Part shown: piece by piece, positions 34,440 to 45,789 of the stretch | Layout: every line of letters begins with the position of its first letter | Position numbering within the stretch: position 1 is the first letter of the stretch | Assembly (NCBI RefSeq): GCF_963576675.1 | Contig: NC_088918.1 | Location: 61,266,001-61,330,000 of the forward strand | Length of the DNA: 64,000 nucleotides | Direction: 5' to 3' | Source of the DNA: Euphorbia lathyris | Lineage: Eukaryota > Streptophyta > Magnoliopsida > Malpighiales > Euphorbiaceae | Position numbers and translations under genes: made by a program | Notes under the pieces: generated by a model | What the model saw: the letters and a program-made list of their open reading frames with translations, nothing else | Told to the model about the DNA's origin: nothing | The model's database searches: none

Positions 34440-34760
34440 CTTCCCACACAGGTAATCTGGTCATTCAATCATCTCTCCTTACCCTTCGCATCCCCGCACT
34501 CAAGGACAAAGAAGGCACCACCGGTTGTACCAAGGTCATTAAGGACTTTATGTGTCCCACAGGCCAAACCTATAAATAAAGGGACCCCACCCACGATAAA
34601 AGATCCAATCTTTCTATATATATACATTATCATTTTACTCTTACTAACCACTAACTTGACCATCAGAGTGTACCTCAAGGAACATTCCTAGCGAAGGTAC
34701 TGAGGATCAATCCAGCTGATGGCTCCTCGGTCCCAACTTCTCATCACTAAGGTATCTCAA
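34440..34760 (+). repeat. LTR-like relic, Tat/Gypsy type
   Basis: CCTATAAATAAAGGG (near 34569) is followed by CTAACCACTAACTTGACCATCAGAGTG, a sequence layout typical of the R/U5 part of Tat-lineage LTRs (TATA box, then ACTAACTT..CATCGGAGTG). No boundaries, partner LTR or primer site can be seen. Confidence 0.4.
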
Positions 34761-34824
34761 GACAACTGTGAATTATTCTATGTGTTATCAAGAAAACGAT
34801 CTCCAAATAAAAGGACACTTAAAT

Positions 34825-35000
34825 GGAGATGAGGCGGGAGACTTTGATAAAATTAAATACACGTCAATCTACATTTTCTTGCGAGAAATGTGTCATGTCA
34901 TGGAATAGTAAGAAACAAACTTGTGTAGCTCTATCCACCATAGAAGCAAAGTAAGTATCATACTCGTCTGCAATTCAAGAGGCAGTATGGTTTCACCTGA
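34825..35000 (+). pseudogene. Copia RNase H fragment
   Basis: A conceptual read gives GDEAGDFDKIKYTS followed in another frame by WNSKKQTCVALSTIEAK, a stop, then SAIQEAVW. This is the signature of the C-terminal RNase H domain of Ty1/Copia pol, with the conserved KKQ..VALSTIEAE segment. It holds at least one frameshift and a TAA. The fragment lacks the rest of pol. It is unrelated at close range to the two Sireviruses. Confidence 0.7.
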
Positions 35001-35259
35001 ATTTTACTACCTTATATACTCTCATAGAAACACTGATAGTCAACATATTATTACTTTTGCTAAGTAGAAAAGATTCTATAGTAGGTCCAATCACATAGAG
35101 GTTAAGTATCCCCTTATTAGAGATTTAATGACATGCAAAGAAGTTATAGTATGGAGTATATATCTACTCATAAAATGGTAACATATCCATTACTAAACCT
35201 TTAACAAGAGATTTTTGTGTAAAAAATGTTAGATCCCAAGGTTTATGTTGTATCTAAAC

Positions 35260-36440
35260 ATGCTTTTTTAACGTGTTTAAAAAAATGATTATTTAATAAA
35301 GCTGTGAATTTTTCAACACATTGGTATGAATGTTATTCATTAACATTTGTTGCTATATGGTTATGCATTGTCGGATAGAGAAATAACTCATTCACACAAG
35401 TGTTTAACCTTATTTTGTCACTGTGATGACAAAGATAAGAATGATGCTATTTTTTTTAACAAATCAAGACCTTGTTCAATAATAGAAGCATTCTTGCTTA
35501 AACTATGAAAATGACTTCAATAAAGTGCAAAATAAACATATTGATATTTTAAACTTAAAAGATATCCAATTGATTTTTTTTAATATAGGTTAATGGTTGT
35601 TTTAAATAAATTGTGAAACATCTTTTTTAATTTTGGAATAAACAATAGTGTTTAGTGAACATAATAATATGTAACATACAATTATTAATATAATATTTTT
35701 TTATTTATTATATATTGAAATATATTTTAAATTTTTTACATATAACTTATTATTATTATTATTATTATTAAAAGGGCCTTATCTGTTATTTCGCCTAGAA
35801 CCCGTAAATTGTCAAGACGAGCCCTGACGCCGATCAAACAGAGAAAAGTGTACTATCCCGATTGACTCTAGAATGTAGTGCTAGTAAAAAGGATCCTTAA
35901 ATGAATGAAATGTGTTGGCTTTTATTGACGTTGGATAATGAGGACATGTCCATATTGACCTTACATTTAGATGAGTTTTGGAACCAAAAAACCAAATTTA
36001 TCTACTAAATGGACTTAAACAAACCTTACATTAGCTTAATCTTTAATAATATGAAAGTTTGAGGGTTTAATCTTAAAAAATTATAAACATGGATTCAATT
36101 TTTATAATTATAAAAGTCGAAACGCTTATTTAGCCAACAGTAAATGATTAAAAAATTAGAAATGTTAGAAAAAAAGTAAAATAAATGTGAAGACATGCAA
36201 CAAAAAAAAAAAAAATAAATAAATGTGAAGACTTGTAAAATTCGAAACCAAGTCTGTCAATATTTGATTATAGACTTGTAACAAAAAAAAACAAATTAAA
36301 TGCAAAGTCAAGTAATTGAATTTGTATTGTAACCAAACAAAATTAAATGCAAAGTCAACTTATTCAACCATAAGAATAAGCCGATGAAGTAATTTACAAA
36401 AGTACCCTTAGATACGTTACTATGAGTATTGAATTTCTCC
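35260..36440. other. AT-rich intergenic stretch
   Basis: I see no gene. There is a (TTA)n microsatellite at 35744-35771, A-rich tracts near 36200, and a short segment at 35775-35830 resembling a worn transposon end. The stretch leads into the promoter of the small gene at 36615. Confidence 0.5.
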
Positions 36441-36463
36441 CAACGGCTATTTCCAAGTCACAC

Positions 36464-36470
36464 TATAAAT
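36464..36470 (+). promoter_or_regulatory. TATA box of the small acidic-protein gene
   Basis: CACTATAAATATCAC lies 151 nt upstream of ATG 36615. A CT microsatellite (36514-36534) and a CT-rich leader follow, which is typical of plant 5' untranslated regions. The near-repeat CACAACTCCAATTC occurs twice in the leader (36496 and 36553). Confidence 0.6.
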
Positions 36471-36614
36471 ATCACTTCTATGTTTTCTAAATTTCACAAC
36501 TCCAATTCTTGAATCTCTCTCTCTCTCTCTCTCTTTCTTATCTGTTTGCCATCACACAACTCCAATTCCCAAATTATCCTCTCTCTATCTCTCTCATTTC
36601 GTCCACCTACCATA

Positions 36615-36911
36615 ATGGAGGAGTCTCAGTTCGTGGACTCATGTTTGTGGACCATCAATGCTGAAGAAAATGATGAATTCCATGAAGATGACGACTGTTA
36701 TGAAAACTTTGAATTTTATGAAAACTTTCACGCACCCAAGTTCATGGATCTCAATGCACCAGATCTCTACCAAATTAGAGATGATCGTTCCTGGTTTTGT
36801 GTGAGACTTGGTATGAAAATATTCAACATGCCTCTTTCTTATCAACCATATTGGATTATTCACCAACATTTAAACCGGACATGTCAAAGAATCAAAAAGA
36901 AAAATAAATGA
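36615..36911 (+). CDS. Small acidic protein of unknown function (98 aa)
   Basis: The ORF starts at ATG 36615 in good context (CATAATGGAGG) and ends at TGA 36909-36911, with no intron. The N-terminal half is strongly acidic (repeated E, D, Y and F around EENDEFHEDDDCYENF). Then comes APKFMDLNAPD and DDRSWFCVRLG. The C-terminus is basic (RIKKKNK). The 'PKF-x-DL-x-APD ... WFC' layout gives me an impression of a small plant-specific family, but I cannot name it. There is no signal peptide or membrane segment, so a cytosolic or nuclear protein is likely. A TATA box and CT-rich leader support a real, single-exon gene. It could alternatively be a truncated copy of a longer gene. Confidence 0.6.
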   Translation: MEESQFVDSCLWTINAEENDEFHEDDDCYENFEFYENFHAPKFMDLNAPDLYQIRDDRSWFCVRLGMKIFNMPLSYQPYWIIHQHLNRTCQRIKKKNK

Positions 36912-37430
36912 TAAGAGGATCGAGAGTTATATTTTTATAAGTACTATAGTAATAATAATATTTCTTAATATCAAATCATATGATATTTTGAAATACCAAA
37001 TTAATAAATTTAATATGACAAAAATAAAATTTTATTAAAATTCCGTAAATATAATAATAATAAGATATATTTTTAAATATGTATTTTATAATTTTAACTT
37101 AAATTATGTAGTTTATTATATTTTATTTTGGTACTTTTCAATTTGAAGTCGATGTCATTTTGACTTATTAACACTTAAAAAGATCATTAAGTTGGTAAAA
37201 TGCAAAGTTTGGAAGTCATGTTATTCAGTTTTGAAATTTAGGATCATAACAAAAGTAAAGGTAAACTTGAGGGATCATAGGTATAATTTACCTGCATTAA
37301 AGTAGAAAATTCGGTCGCTGATGCCAAATCCAACAGAAATTATACGTCCTGTCGTGACCGCGCCTCTTCAAATTTTATTATTTTGAGTTCCTGAAACATG
37401 ATTCTGTTTTTCCAGGATGTGACTTGAAAC

Positions 37431-38139
37431 ATGAAGAAGAAGAAGAAGAAATCTACTATGAAACAATCCACGAACTCCCGGTTAGTTATAAGCATTTAAT
37501 CTTCAAGTTCTAGGTTTCTATAACATGTGTCATATTTAGAACCTGGGAAATAAGATATTGAATCCTGCAAGTTATGGCTGCAAGAAGTCTCCCAAGACCA
37601 CATTGGAGAAAAAATCCAACCCCAAAAGCTAAGGCTGAGCAGGCTTTTCTTATAGCCAATGCTCAATCCCTGAAGCTCAAGAAACCAAAGCAGACAATTC
37701 CGAAGCCATTTCGGCTAAGAACTCATGTATGTTTTTACAAATTCTATATACAAAAACTTCTATTTCTCTTCAATGGAATCTAAGAATGTAGTATAACTCT
37801 TGTAGGAAAGAGCTATGGAAAAGCAGCTGCACCCGACCCGACCTAGTGGAAAAGAAACTGCTTCTAATGCTCAATCCCTGAAGTTGAAGAAACTAAAGCC
37901 GACAAATCCAAAGCCCTTTCGGCTAAGAACGGATGTATGTTTTTACAACTTCTATAGCAAACAGACCACTATATATGTACAAAAACTTGTATTCCTTTTC
38001 AATGAAATCTAATAATGTATAACTCTTGTAGGAAATAGCAATTCTCAAGGAAACAAAAGCAGCAATAAAAGGCAGAGAAAATGGCGGTGCTTCAAGAAGG
38101 TCTAACACCATTCCTAAAGAGCCAAGAAGACTGGTTTAA
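37431..38139 (+). CDS. Small basic TPX2-like protein, multi-exon, duplicated PKPFRLRT exon
   Basis: Proposed exons are 37431-37480, 37585-37726, 37806-37934 and 38032-38139, all with GT-AG borders and compatible phases. The stop is TAA 38137-38139 and the product about 142 aa. A model starting at ATG 37574 without the first exon is also possible (about 129 aa). The protein is Lys/Arg-rich. TIPKPFRLRTH ends the second exon and NPKPFRLRTD the third. K-P-F-x-L-R-T followed by ER is characteristic of TPX2-type microtubule-binding proteins, so a cytoskeletal or nuclear role is possible. Length is far below that of full TPX2 family members. Exons 2 and 3 and their introns are duplicates of each other. 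Confidence 0.5.
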
Positions 38140-38790
38140 GTTGGGTTCAAATGATTCATTGAATTGATTATAATATCAATTCAAGAAGGTCTAACACCTT
38201 TCTAACTTGTGCTTTAGAACATTCTTTTTTTTTTGTACAAAAATGAACTTGTTTTCTATAGTTTTTATAGCCAACTGTTAATAACATTCTTGATGATTAT
38301 AATATCCATTTACAGGTAACGAATATACATATATACATGTTAAATAATTGATGAAGGGCTAGGATATCCATTTAAAAGATCAATGACCGCTTAATGTGTA
38401 AAAACAATTGATGAAAGGGCTTAATCAATAAAAAAATGAATTGATTGCAGAAAATGCAATATACTGCTAATCAAAGAACAAGTATTCAAACTTGAGATAG
38501 AAATCTGGCTAAATGTACCAAGTTTGGGATGAAATTTGGCCTATCATCCTTCAAACTAAATTCGTTTTAGAGCTGGACTCCAACTACCAGCCAAAAGAAA
38601 CAACATGAGCGTTTACCAATACAAGAACATGAAAAAACTTCCTACTTGGTTTCAATTAAAAGGCTCAATAAAAGGTCTAGATATCTTAAAGCATTAGAAA
38701 TACTAAACTAATGCTGTCAATTTTTATTTCATTTACCAACTATCAAGTCCCTGAACACAATTATCATTTCTTTTTTATTTCATTTACAGT
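38140..38790. other. Intergenic spacer
   Basis: AT-rich sequence without a supported gene. A short echo of TCAAGAAGGTCTAACACC (38088 and 38177) follows the TPX2-like gene and suggests a small local duplication. Confidence 0.5.
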
Positions 38791-38791
38791 A

Positions 38792-39424
38792 CAGTTAAAC
38801 CTCGATAAATGAATGTTCGATAAAGTAATAACCTCATTTATATAATAAATTCTTTCGGTCCCGACTTGGACCAATGGACTAAAGTAATAACCTCGCTAAA
38901 TGCATTAAGTAATAAAAATATTTAAATCCTTAAGGGCCCAATGAAAATATAAATTAATAATTATTGAATTACATACAAAATAGATAAATGAAAGTTGGAT
39001 GCTCCTTCTTATGCTCACAAATTGCACTCCTCATTTTGTGTTAAAGTTGATTTCTTTACTCCTTTCAAATGATGAGAAGCCATGGGAGGAGAAAAGAATG
39101 TGTACTTGGAATATATCTGGTACATTGTATAGCTAAATACTAAACCTTTTCATTTGCTATGTACATGAACTTAGTTTTAAATGCATTAAGTTTCATCAAA
39201 AAAAATTAAACGTTTCTAAATTCAAGTAATACTTTAATTGATGTATTTTGATTTTTCTTACCATGTACAATGTATGTATTTTACAATGAAAAATTATCTA
39301 TAAAATAATAAATATTGATTTATCGATAAATGAATAATTTATTCATTTATCGATAAATAAATAATCTCGCTTAATGAATATTTTTTTCCGATCCCAAGGA
39401 TATGCATTTATCGAGGTTTTACTG
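38792..39424. mobile_element. Emigrant/pogo-like MITE, 633 bp
   Basis: The termini are CAGTTAAACCTCGATAAAT and, at the right, ATTTATCGAGGTTTTACTG, an inverted repeat. Both ends are flanked by TA (38790-38791 and 39425-39426), the target duplication of Tc1/mariner-type elements. The CAGTNAAACCTC terminus is that of plant Emigrant/Lemi (pogo-like) elements. There is no transposase ORF. Confidence 0.82.
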
Positions 39425-39456
39425 TACATGTAAAAAGGAACCTGTATATAAGATAT

Positions 39457-41063
39457 GGGTAAATTACATACGATGTGTACAATACTTACCCTATTTCACA
39501 TTTTGGTGTACAACCTTCATTTTTTCACACAAAACTGCACAACTTTTTGGTAACATCCCACTAAAATGTACAACAAGTAAAAATGACTTGTCAACCCTAG
39601 TCAACCTACCACGTCATTCATTTTTAACTCAAAAGTGGGACTCGTCCATCTTCTTTAACTCATTTTCTATCTCCTTCAATTTTGTTAAGCATGTCCTCTC
39701 TCTCTAACTCCTACTATCTCTCTTTTTCAATGTTATCAGAACCGGACCGGACATCAAACCGGATTGGTGACTGGGTCACGGGTCACTTGGTCGGACCGGA
39801 TAGCTCGGATTGGTCGAACCGGATGATGTAATAAATAAATAAATAATATATATATATATATATTAAATATATATAATTATTTTAAAATTATTTTATACAT
39901 TATATATATCCAAAATAAATTATAAATAACTTTTGGTTTGTTATTTTTTATTAATTTGAGGCTTAAATATATAACGAATAAATTAAGTTTAGAATAAATT
40001 GAAATATCAACTTATTCTATGTTATAAGATCTTTTTAAAAATATATTATAAACTCAAAACGGACGAATGAAAAATTGATGCTCAAAGTGAACTACTTAAA
40101 ATGATTTGGAAGAACATAAAAAATAGTCCAATATATATAGTATACATGCTAATAATAAGAATTTTTTTTTAAAGAAACTAATAATAAATTAAAGAGCTAT
40201 GAAAAAAAAAAAGTTACAAACTGGAAAAAAAAGAACTATGTAAAAAAAGAAAAAGTTAAGAGCTGGAAAAAAGAAAAAAAAGTCTATGCCAGTTATTAAA
40301 AAAATTAAGGAAGTACAGGAAAAAAGGGGATCCAAATTATAATGAAGATTTGAGAAAAATAGTATCCCACATCGGAAGATAACCAAACTAATCTATGGGA
40401 AGTGCTCTATATATAGGTTTAAGATCCACCAAATTACTAGGGTGTGTGATGGGAGCTTCCCACACGCGCACACAGTATTATGAGCAATTGCTCAATGAAA
40501 TTTTTTTTATTAAACCGGAGTCACACTGGTTACTGGTCGGACCGCCGGTTTCCGGTTCTCTCCTGTTTGTTGTAGATGCAACAAACCAGTAACTCGGACC
40601 GGAACTCTCACCGGTTTCTGGTTCAATTGGTTGAATCGGTCGGTCCGGTCCTAGTTTAATAACATTGCTCTTTTTCTCCTTTCCACTTTGCCTTCCCATT
40701 ACTCATTCTTCAAACCATCTTGACCTTAATCATTGGCCAATTTTTTGCTTTTCTTCTTAAGCACATCCGATTTTTTTTGCTTTCTTCTCAAGGTCACCTT
40801 AATCCTAGTTATTAACCCTTATTTTATTTATTTTTGATATGATTAATTTATTGGGATGTTAATAGAAGAAGATGGGTGGATTCCACTTTTGAGGTAAAAA
40901 TGAGTGATGTGGCAGGTTAATTAGGGTTTATCGATCATTTTTACCTGCTGTACATTTTAATGGGAGGTCACCATAAAGTGGCGGAGTTTTGTATGTAAAA
41001 ATGAAGCTTGCACACCAAAGAGTGAAATCGATAAAGGTTGTACACCTTGTATGTAATTTACCT
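39457..41063. mobile_element. Mutator-like MITE with long inverted repeats, interrupted
   Basis: GGGTAAATTACATAC at the left pairs with GTATGTAATTTACCT at the right. Homology of the two arms continues inward for about 200 bp. A 10-bp target duplication TATAAGATAT lies at 39447-39456 and 41064-41073, consistent with a Mutator-type element. It is split by a hAT-like element at 39728-40667. No transposase is visible. Confidence 0.82.
39728..40667. mobile_element. GGACCGG-rich hAT-like element, copy 1 (940 bp)
   Basis: Termini CAATGTTATCAGAACC and ...TTAATAACATTG are flanked by a perfect 8-bp duplication CTCTTTTT (39720-39727, 40668-40675). The end regions are rich in CCGGACCGG and TCGGTC words. 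The centre is AT-rich. A second copy lies at 63172-63844. No transposase ORF is seen, so it is non-autonomous. Confidence 0.82.
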
Positions 41064-41234
41064 TATAAGATATTGTATATAATCTAAAAGAAAAGTTAAG
41101 TGCAACTTTAAGCCTTTTGTCTTGCACACCAAAGAGTGAAATCGATAAAGGTTGTACACCTTGTATGTAATTTACCTTATAAGATATTGTATATAATCTA
41201 AAAGAAAAGTTAAGTGCAACTTTAAGCCTTTTGT
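41007..41234. repeat. Perfect tandem duplication of 114 bp
   Basis: 41007-41120 and 41121-41234 read identically. The unit contains the right end of the Mutator-like MITE, its right target duplication and about 45 bp of flank. It was therefore created after that insertion, by slippage or unequal exchange, and recently enough to stay identical. Confidence 0.9.
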
Positions 41235-42545
41235 CCTTATAGTCGAAAGTAGTCTTCAAAGGAAGTGGATTAAGTGGGCATATCTGACATGATGTTTTTA
41301 TATAATTTTAATGAGAGGTGTACACTTCTTTCAAAAGGAAATGAATGAACGTCATAAAACATGGTTTCATACCATGTGTATTGAGCGACTCTAGGATGGA
41401 AAAAATACGTTCTCAACTTTTCCTAATGTGAGACTTGTTTCATATTTTGAAATTTTATCCTTAGCACCCTTAACTTATTCTGAAAGTATAAACTAGTCTA
41501 GCTATCTTGGAAGGATGCTCTATAAGGGCCATAACTAATTCGGTTAGGAAGACCAACCAGACAAGTGAGTTATATTATGATGGAAGGAATATAGTAAGAG
41601 TGAAAGATTTACATGTGTTCACATCTTCAAGTTTTTATGTTTCACTAACTGAGAAATTATGCACATGTGCGTATTCTGAAAATATAAAGCATAGATATTA
41701 AAGGAATTACAGAGGGTGTGACATGGAATTTAGGATAATGCATATAACTTTTTGTAATACATTATCATCAAAGTTCTATATATCGCTAATAGGCGTGTAG
41801 TACTAGATTCAGTACATGTTAATCAAGAGACTGCATGTCCCTAACAAGTGTATAACACTAAAGCTCTCGACGGTATGTCCGTCACACGAACTATTTGCAA
41901 GTATCTATAAGATAATATAAATTTACAATTCCATAATATTATTTTACATATATTAAACACATTGATTTCTTTTTTTCTCGAAAAAGTGAAAGCATCTTTT
42001 TAGTTAATATATATAAGTTTTTTTTTTTATGATTTGGTTGAAAAATTCTACTGTATATCAGGAGCAATACATTCAACCTATTAAAAGATATCACTTATAG
42101 ATATTCAATTTTTAACTTCAATCAACTTTCATAAAGTGCTATACATCCATTTTTAATTGGTTAAATGTACCGCTTCCGATGTATGATAGAAAGTCTAGAC
42201 CTGGTATAACTAGGTAGTTTGAAAATATATTTTTGCTTGAAATATAATTAATTGAGATAGATATATACAACTCTCAAGTACTAATTAAATTTATTTTTCG
42301 GAAACATAACAAAAAAAATTCAGTGTTTAATAACATTACAAAATGAAATTGGTGATTTTCTTTTTCTTGTAATATAAATATACACTTAATATATTACATA
42401 TATTAGGTGAAGGGCTACCCATTCACATATATGGGTCCAAGTTTTACAAAATAATCATACAAAATAAATCTAGATTCATACTATTAAACCACACTATCTA
42501 ACAATAACAAACCAAAATTTAAAAAATAATTGGGTTTAGGCATAA
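41235..42545. other. Intergenic region downstream of the WRKY gene
   Basis: AT-rich and without a supported ORF on either strand. It holds poly(A)/poly(T) tracts and short LTR-like words but no clean element. The 3' end of the WRKY gene lies at its right edge. Confidence 0.4.
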
Positions 42546-45073
42546 TTATTGACCTAATAAACAAGAATAGGAATAATTAGAAGACCAAGAAAATGAAGAA
42601 GGTGAAGTTGGAGGAGAAGGATAAGATGAACTACTTGATGAATTTGAAGATCCATTTCCATTTTCATTCATGTTCTTTGAGGGATTTCTAACCATTAAAG
42701 GCACAATATCTTCTAGAAGCCCTTGTGGTTGAGATGTTATTATTGATTCATTTGATTGGGCCTCCATTTTCTTGGGCCTTTTCAATGGTGGGCTTTGAAC
42801 TTGGGCTTGGGCTTGAGGTTGTTCCAAATATGGGAATGCAAAGTGTAAATGAAGTCCTTCATATGTTATAATTACTGTGTCTTCTTCCTCACTTGATCTT
42901 TCAACTTGCTTCTTTGCACTGCATCTTGGGTTTGTGCACCTATAATAGCTCCTATTTCCAATTCAATCAATTAATTAGCAATTACCACATTGGCAAATTA
43001 AACTAATTGTAAGTTGGGAAATTAAATTTTAATTAATGGTTCAGGTAGTATTAGGTGCATGTGGTATCAAGTTTTAGAAAATCATAACAAGTTGATTCTT
43101 AATTTTGAGAGTGATTAATTAAAGCTAATGGAAGTTGTAACTTCCCCGTTCTAAAAATATGGTACCAGGATGAAAGTTCTAAACAAAGAGCAGTTCTAAA
43201 AAATGACACCGGATAAAAATGAATTAAATCTCTCATATAAGAAAGGCAAAAAACATATTTAAGCCTCTGAACTTTACCTGTTTTAAGGATCAAGCCCCTA
43301 ATCAATTATTTTTCCACATTGAACCCTGAACATTGATTTTGTTATGGTTTTGACCCTTATTTCACTTTTTTGTCGAGTGTAGGAGATGAGAAAATCTATT
43401 TGGCGATTTTAATGTTGAAAATCACAAAATGGGAGTGAAGAAAATCGAGTTTGGAAGCAATATACTGAAAATTAATTACTATAATTTCGTTTTAATTTTT
43501 AATTTTTATATCTCCTAGTCAATGAATTATTTTTTTTATTTGTCCATGTCAGCAAGCCGAATCGCCCTAACGATGTATCCAGTCCAAACTGGACAGAAAA
43601 GTTAAATAAGGGCCAAATCCATAACAAAATCAATGATCAGGGACTCAATGTGGAAAAATAATTGATCAAGGGCTTGATCCTTAAAACAGGTAAAATTCAG
43701 GGGCTTAAATATGCTTTTTGCCTATAAGAAATGAAGAGAGAGTGATTGAACTATACGAATAAAAAATGTAAATTTGATACTTATAAACGTATTTTAAAGC
43801 CGCGAGTTCTAACAAATTTGCTAAACTTTACATAAATAACTCAAATGGTAGTATATTAAATAGGAAAATAGAGTGAGTGGAGTATATGCATAAAAGGAGT
43901 AGACAAAGGAACGGTTCAAGATAGGAATTGTGCTTTGAATGCCTTAATTAATTACAACCCCAAATTTTGTCAAGTAGTAAGATGTTAAATCATTCTTCTT
44001 AATTATAGGGTAAATTACACTCATGGCCCTGAATTTTGTTCATACTTTCATCATCAACTGAACCTCAAAATGAATATTATAACTCATAGACTTTACATTT
44101 TACTAACTTAATCATCTTTTTTAACATTGATTAAAATGAACACTCTAATAGCAGACAACTCTTCATTGTAGAATTGATGGAAATGATATTCTAAAAAAGT
44201 TTAATTCTTAAATATTTTTGGTTTGAAGTCATTTAGTTATTTTTTGATTAAGAAAGAGAAAGGTTTGAAAATGGCGATTTCCAGAAATATGATTCTAAAC
44301 GATTTTAATTCTAGCATTTTAATTCAATGGTAGAAAGTGCGTTATACTAGTAAAATACAAAATTTATATTATACTGTATTAGTAAAATACAAAATTTAAA
44401 AGACATAATGTATAATTTTAAAGTTGAGGAGCCAATATATAGTTTAACAAACAAATGAATAACTAATACAGCAAACAGCAAAATTTTGAGCGAAAATGAA
44501 TATAAATATTCAATTTCAATTTTCAAGTGATGAAAAGGAAATACTAATATGAAAGTTGTTTAAGATTTGAAATATGAGAGCTCCCTGAAACATTGATTTA
44601 GAATTTGTAAGAGTAAAGAAAAAAGAAGAAAGAGAAGAAGAGGAGGTACCTAGGAAAGGGGGTGTTCTTAATAGATTTTTGGCCATACTTTCTCCATTTA
44701 TAGCCATCATCTGCTTGAGCCTGGGCACAGCTCTTGAGTTTGAGAGTATACTTGTTATTCTCTATCTTACTCAATCCCCTTTCCAATATTGAATTATTCC
44801 TGCAAAACAAACTTTGTTTTTAATATCTACAGTCTGTAATTAACATTAAATCAAGAAAAGAAGAAAGAAGCTATAGTATATATACCTGGGTTGGGAATGG
44901 TAATGAGTCTGAGTGGGGGTTGCAAAAGATAAAGCATTTTCAATATCAAAGATAGTAGGACCAGAATAAACATTAGATAAAAGAAAGAAAGGAGATTCAT
45001 CATCAAGAAGCTCTCTTACAATTTCTTCATTACTATTAGTATTAGGATTGGGGTTTGCTTCCTCCATTATCAT
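42546..45073 (-). CDS. WRKY49: WRKY transcription factor, WRKY49-like (247 aa, three exons)
   Basis: Exons are 45073-44886, 44799-44650 and 42951-42546. Introns (86 and 1,698 bp) have GT-AG borders, and the summed length of 744 nt is an exact coding multiple. The WRKY domain lies in exons 2 and 3: DDGYKWRKYGQKSIKN, then the zinc finger C-x4-C-x23-H-x-H. The second intron splits the domain after PR, its conserved place in this class. Group IIc layout with a KSIKN variant and a downstream QGLLEDIVPLMVRNP motif match my memory of Arabidopsis WRKY49. It should bind W-box (TTGAC) DNA in the nucleus. The N-terminus is acidic and the C-terminus Ser/Pro/Tyr-rich. The first ATG (45073) or the next, two codons later, may be used. 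Confidence 0.9.
43245..43722. mobile_element. Mutator-like MITE inside the WRKY intron 2, 478 bp
   Basis: GGCAAAAAACATATTTAAGCC pairs with GGCTTAAATATGCTTTTTGCC, and complementarity continues inward over more than 100 bp. A perfect 9-bp duplication TATAAGAAA lies at 43236-43244 and 43723-43731. A 9-bp duplication points to the Mutator superfamily. Confidence 0.88.
44008..44450. mobile_element. Degenerate GGGTAAATTAC-family element in the WRKY intron 2
   Basis: The left end GGGTAAATTACACTCATGG and the interior (repeated 'ATTCTTAAATATTTTT...TTTGAAGTCATTTAG' layout) match the element at 47946-48461. The right end is degenerate and could not be fixed. No duplication was found. Confidence 0.5.
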
Positions 45074-45097
45074 TATATAATAATATCCTTATTATAT

Positions 45098-45108
45098 GTG
45101 CTATATAT
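45098..45108 (-). promoter_or_regulatory. Candidate TATA box of the WRKY gene
   Basis: The minus strand reads CTCTATAAAGATATATAGC about 30 to 40 nt upstream of the first ATG. The close spacing would give a very short leader, so an upstream start is also possible. Confidence 0.35.
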
Positions 45109-45427
45109 CTTTATAGAGGAATGAATGAAGAAGAAGTAGTATTTGTTTTTGAAGGATATCTAGTCTAATATAAGAGAGTGGAGTAGATGTACTCTTCCCC
45201 CTTTTTATGTCAACTCTACATTTACCCCCTTTTTGTTATCAACCTTTTTTTGTACTTTATTCTCTTTTATTTGGAACTATTTAAACTTGTTTCCAGTCAG
45301 AATTACCTCTACTTGCTAAAATTAATTAGATTTCAAGCTTGATTAATTTTAATATTAAGGTTGTAAAAATCGCTAGATGTTAGTAAGGAAGTTAGGCCCT
45401 TTGAGATTAATTGAAGATTAATAATAG

Positions 45428-45430
<3 letters not shown>

Positions 45431-45475
<45 letters not shown>
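45431..45475. repeat. (TA)n microsatellite
   Basis: About 45 bp of uninterrupted TA, upstream of the WRKY gene. Confidence 0.95.
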
Positions 45476-45480
<5 letters not shown>

Positions 45481-45789
45481 ACATATATCGACAACAACAT
45501 TTCTATTATAATATCATTGAAACAAGTAAAATATAACGTTCACAAGTAATAATTCACTAAAAACTATTTTTTTTTTGGTAATGAAAAGTCTACCCATTCC
45601 CAATGTGAGGACAAACCACCGACCTCGATGAAGGTTTACAGTGTAATTTACTAAAAACTATGAACCGACCGGTGTCTTGAAAACAAGTAGAGAATATAAT
45701 TAAACAAAAATATCCAAAAATAATAAACACGATTCACCATTAACAATGCAACATGTTAAAAAATGAAACATAATAAAGTTTTTTTATCG

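Noticed and set aside
36546..36614. Upstream extension of the small acidic ORF
   Set aside because: It begins at TTG, not ATG, and the extension is the CT-rich leader. ATG 36615 is in a better context.
40189..40386. Minus-strand ORF rich in Phe
   Set aside because: It is produced by A-rich simple sequence in the hAT-like element. No gene signals.
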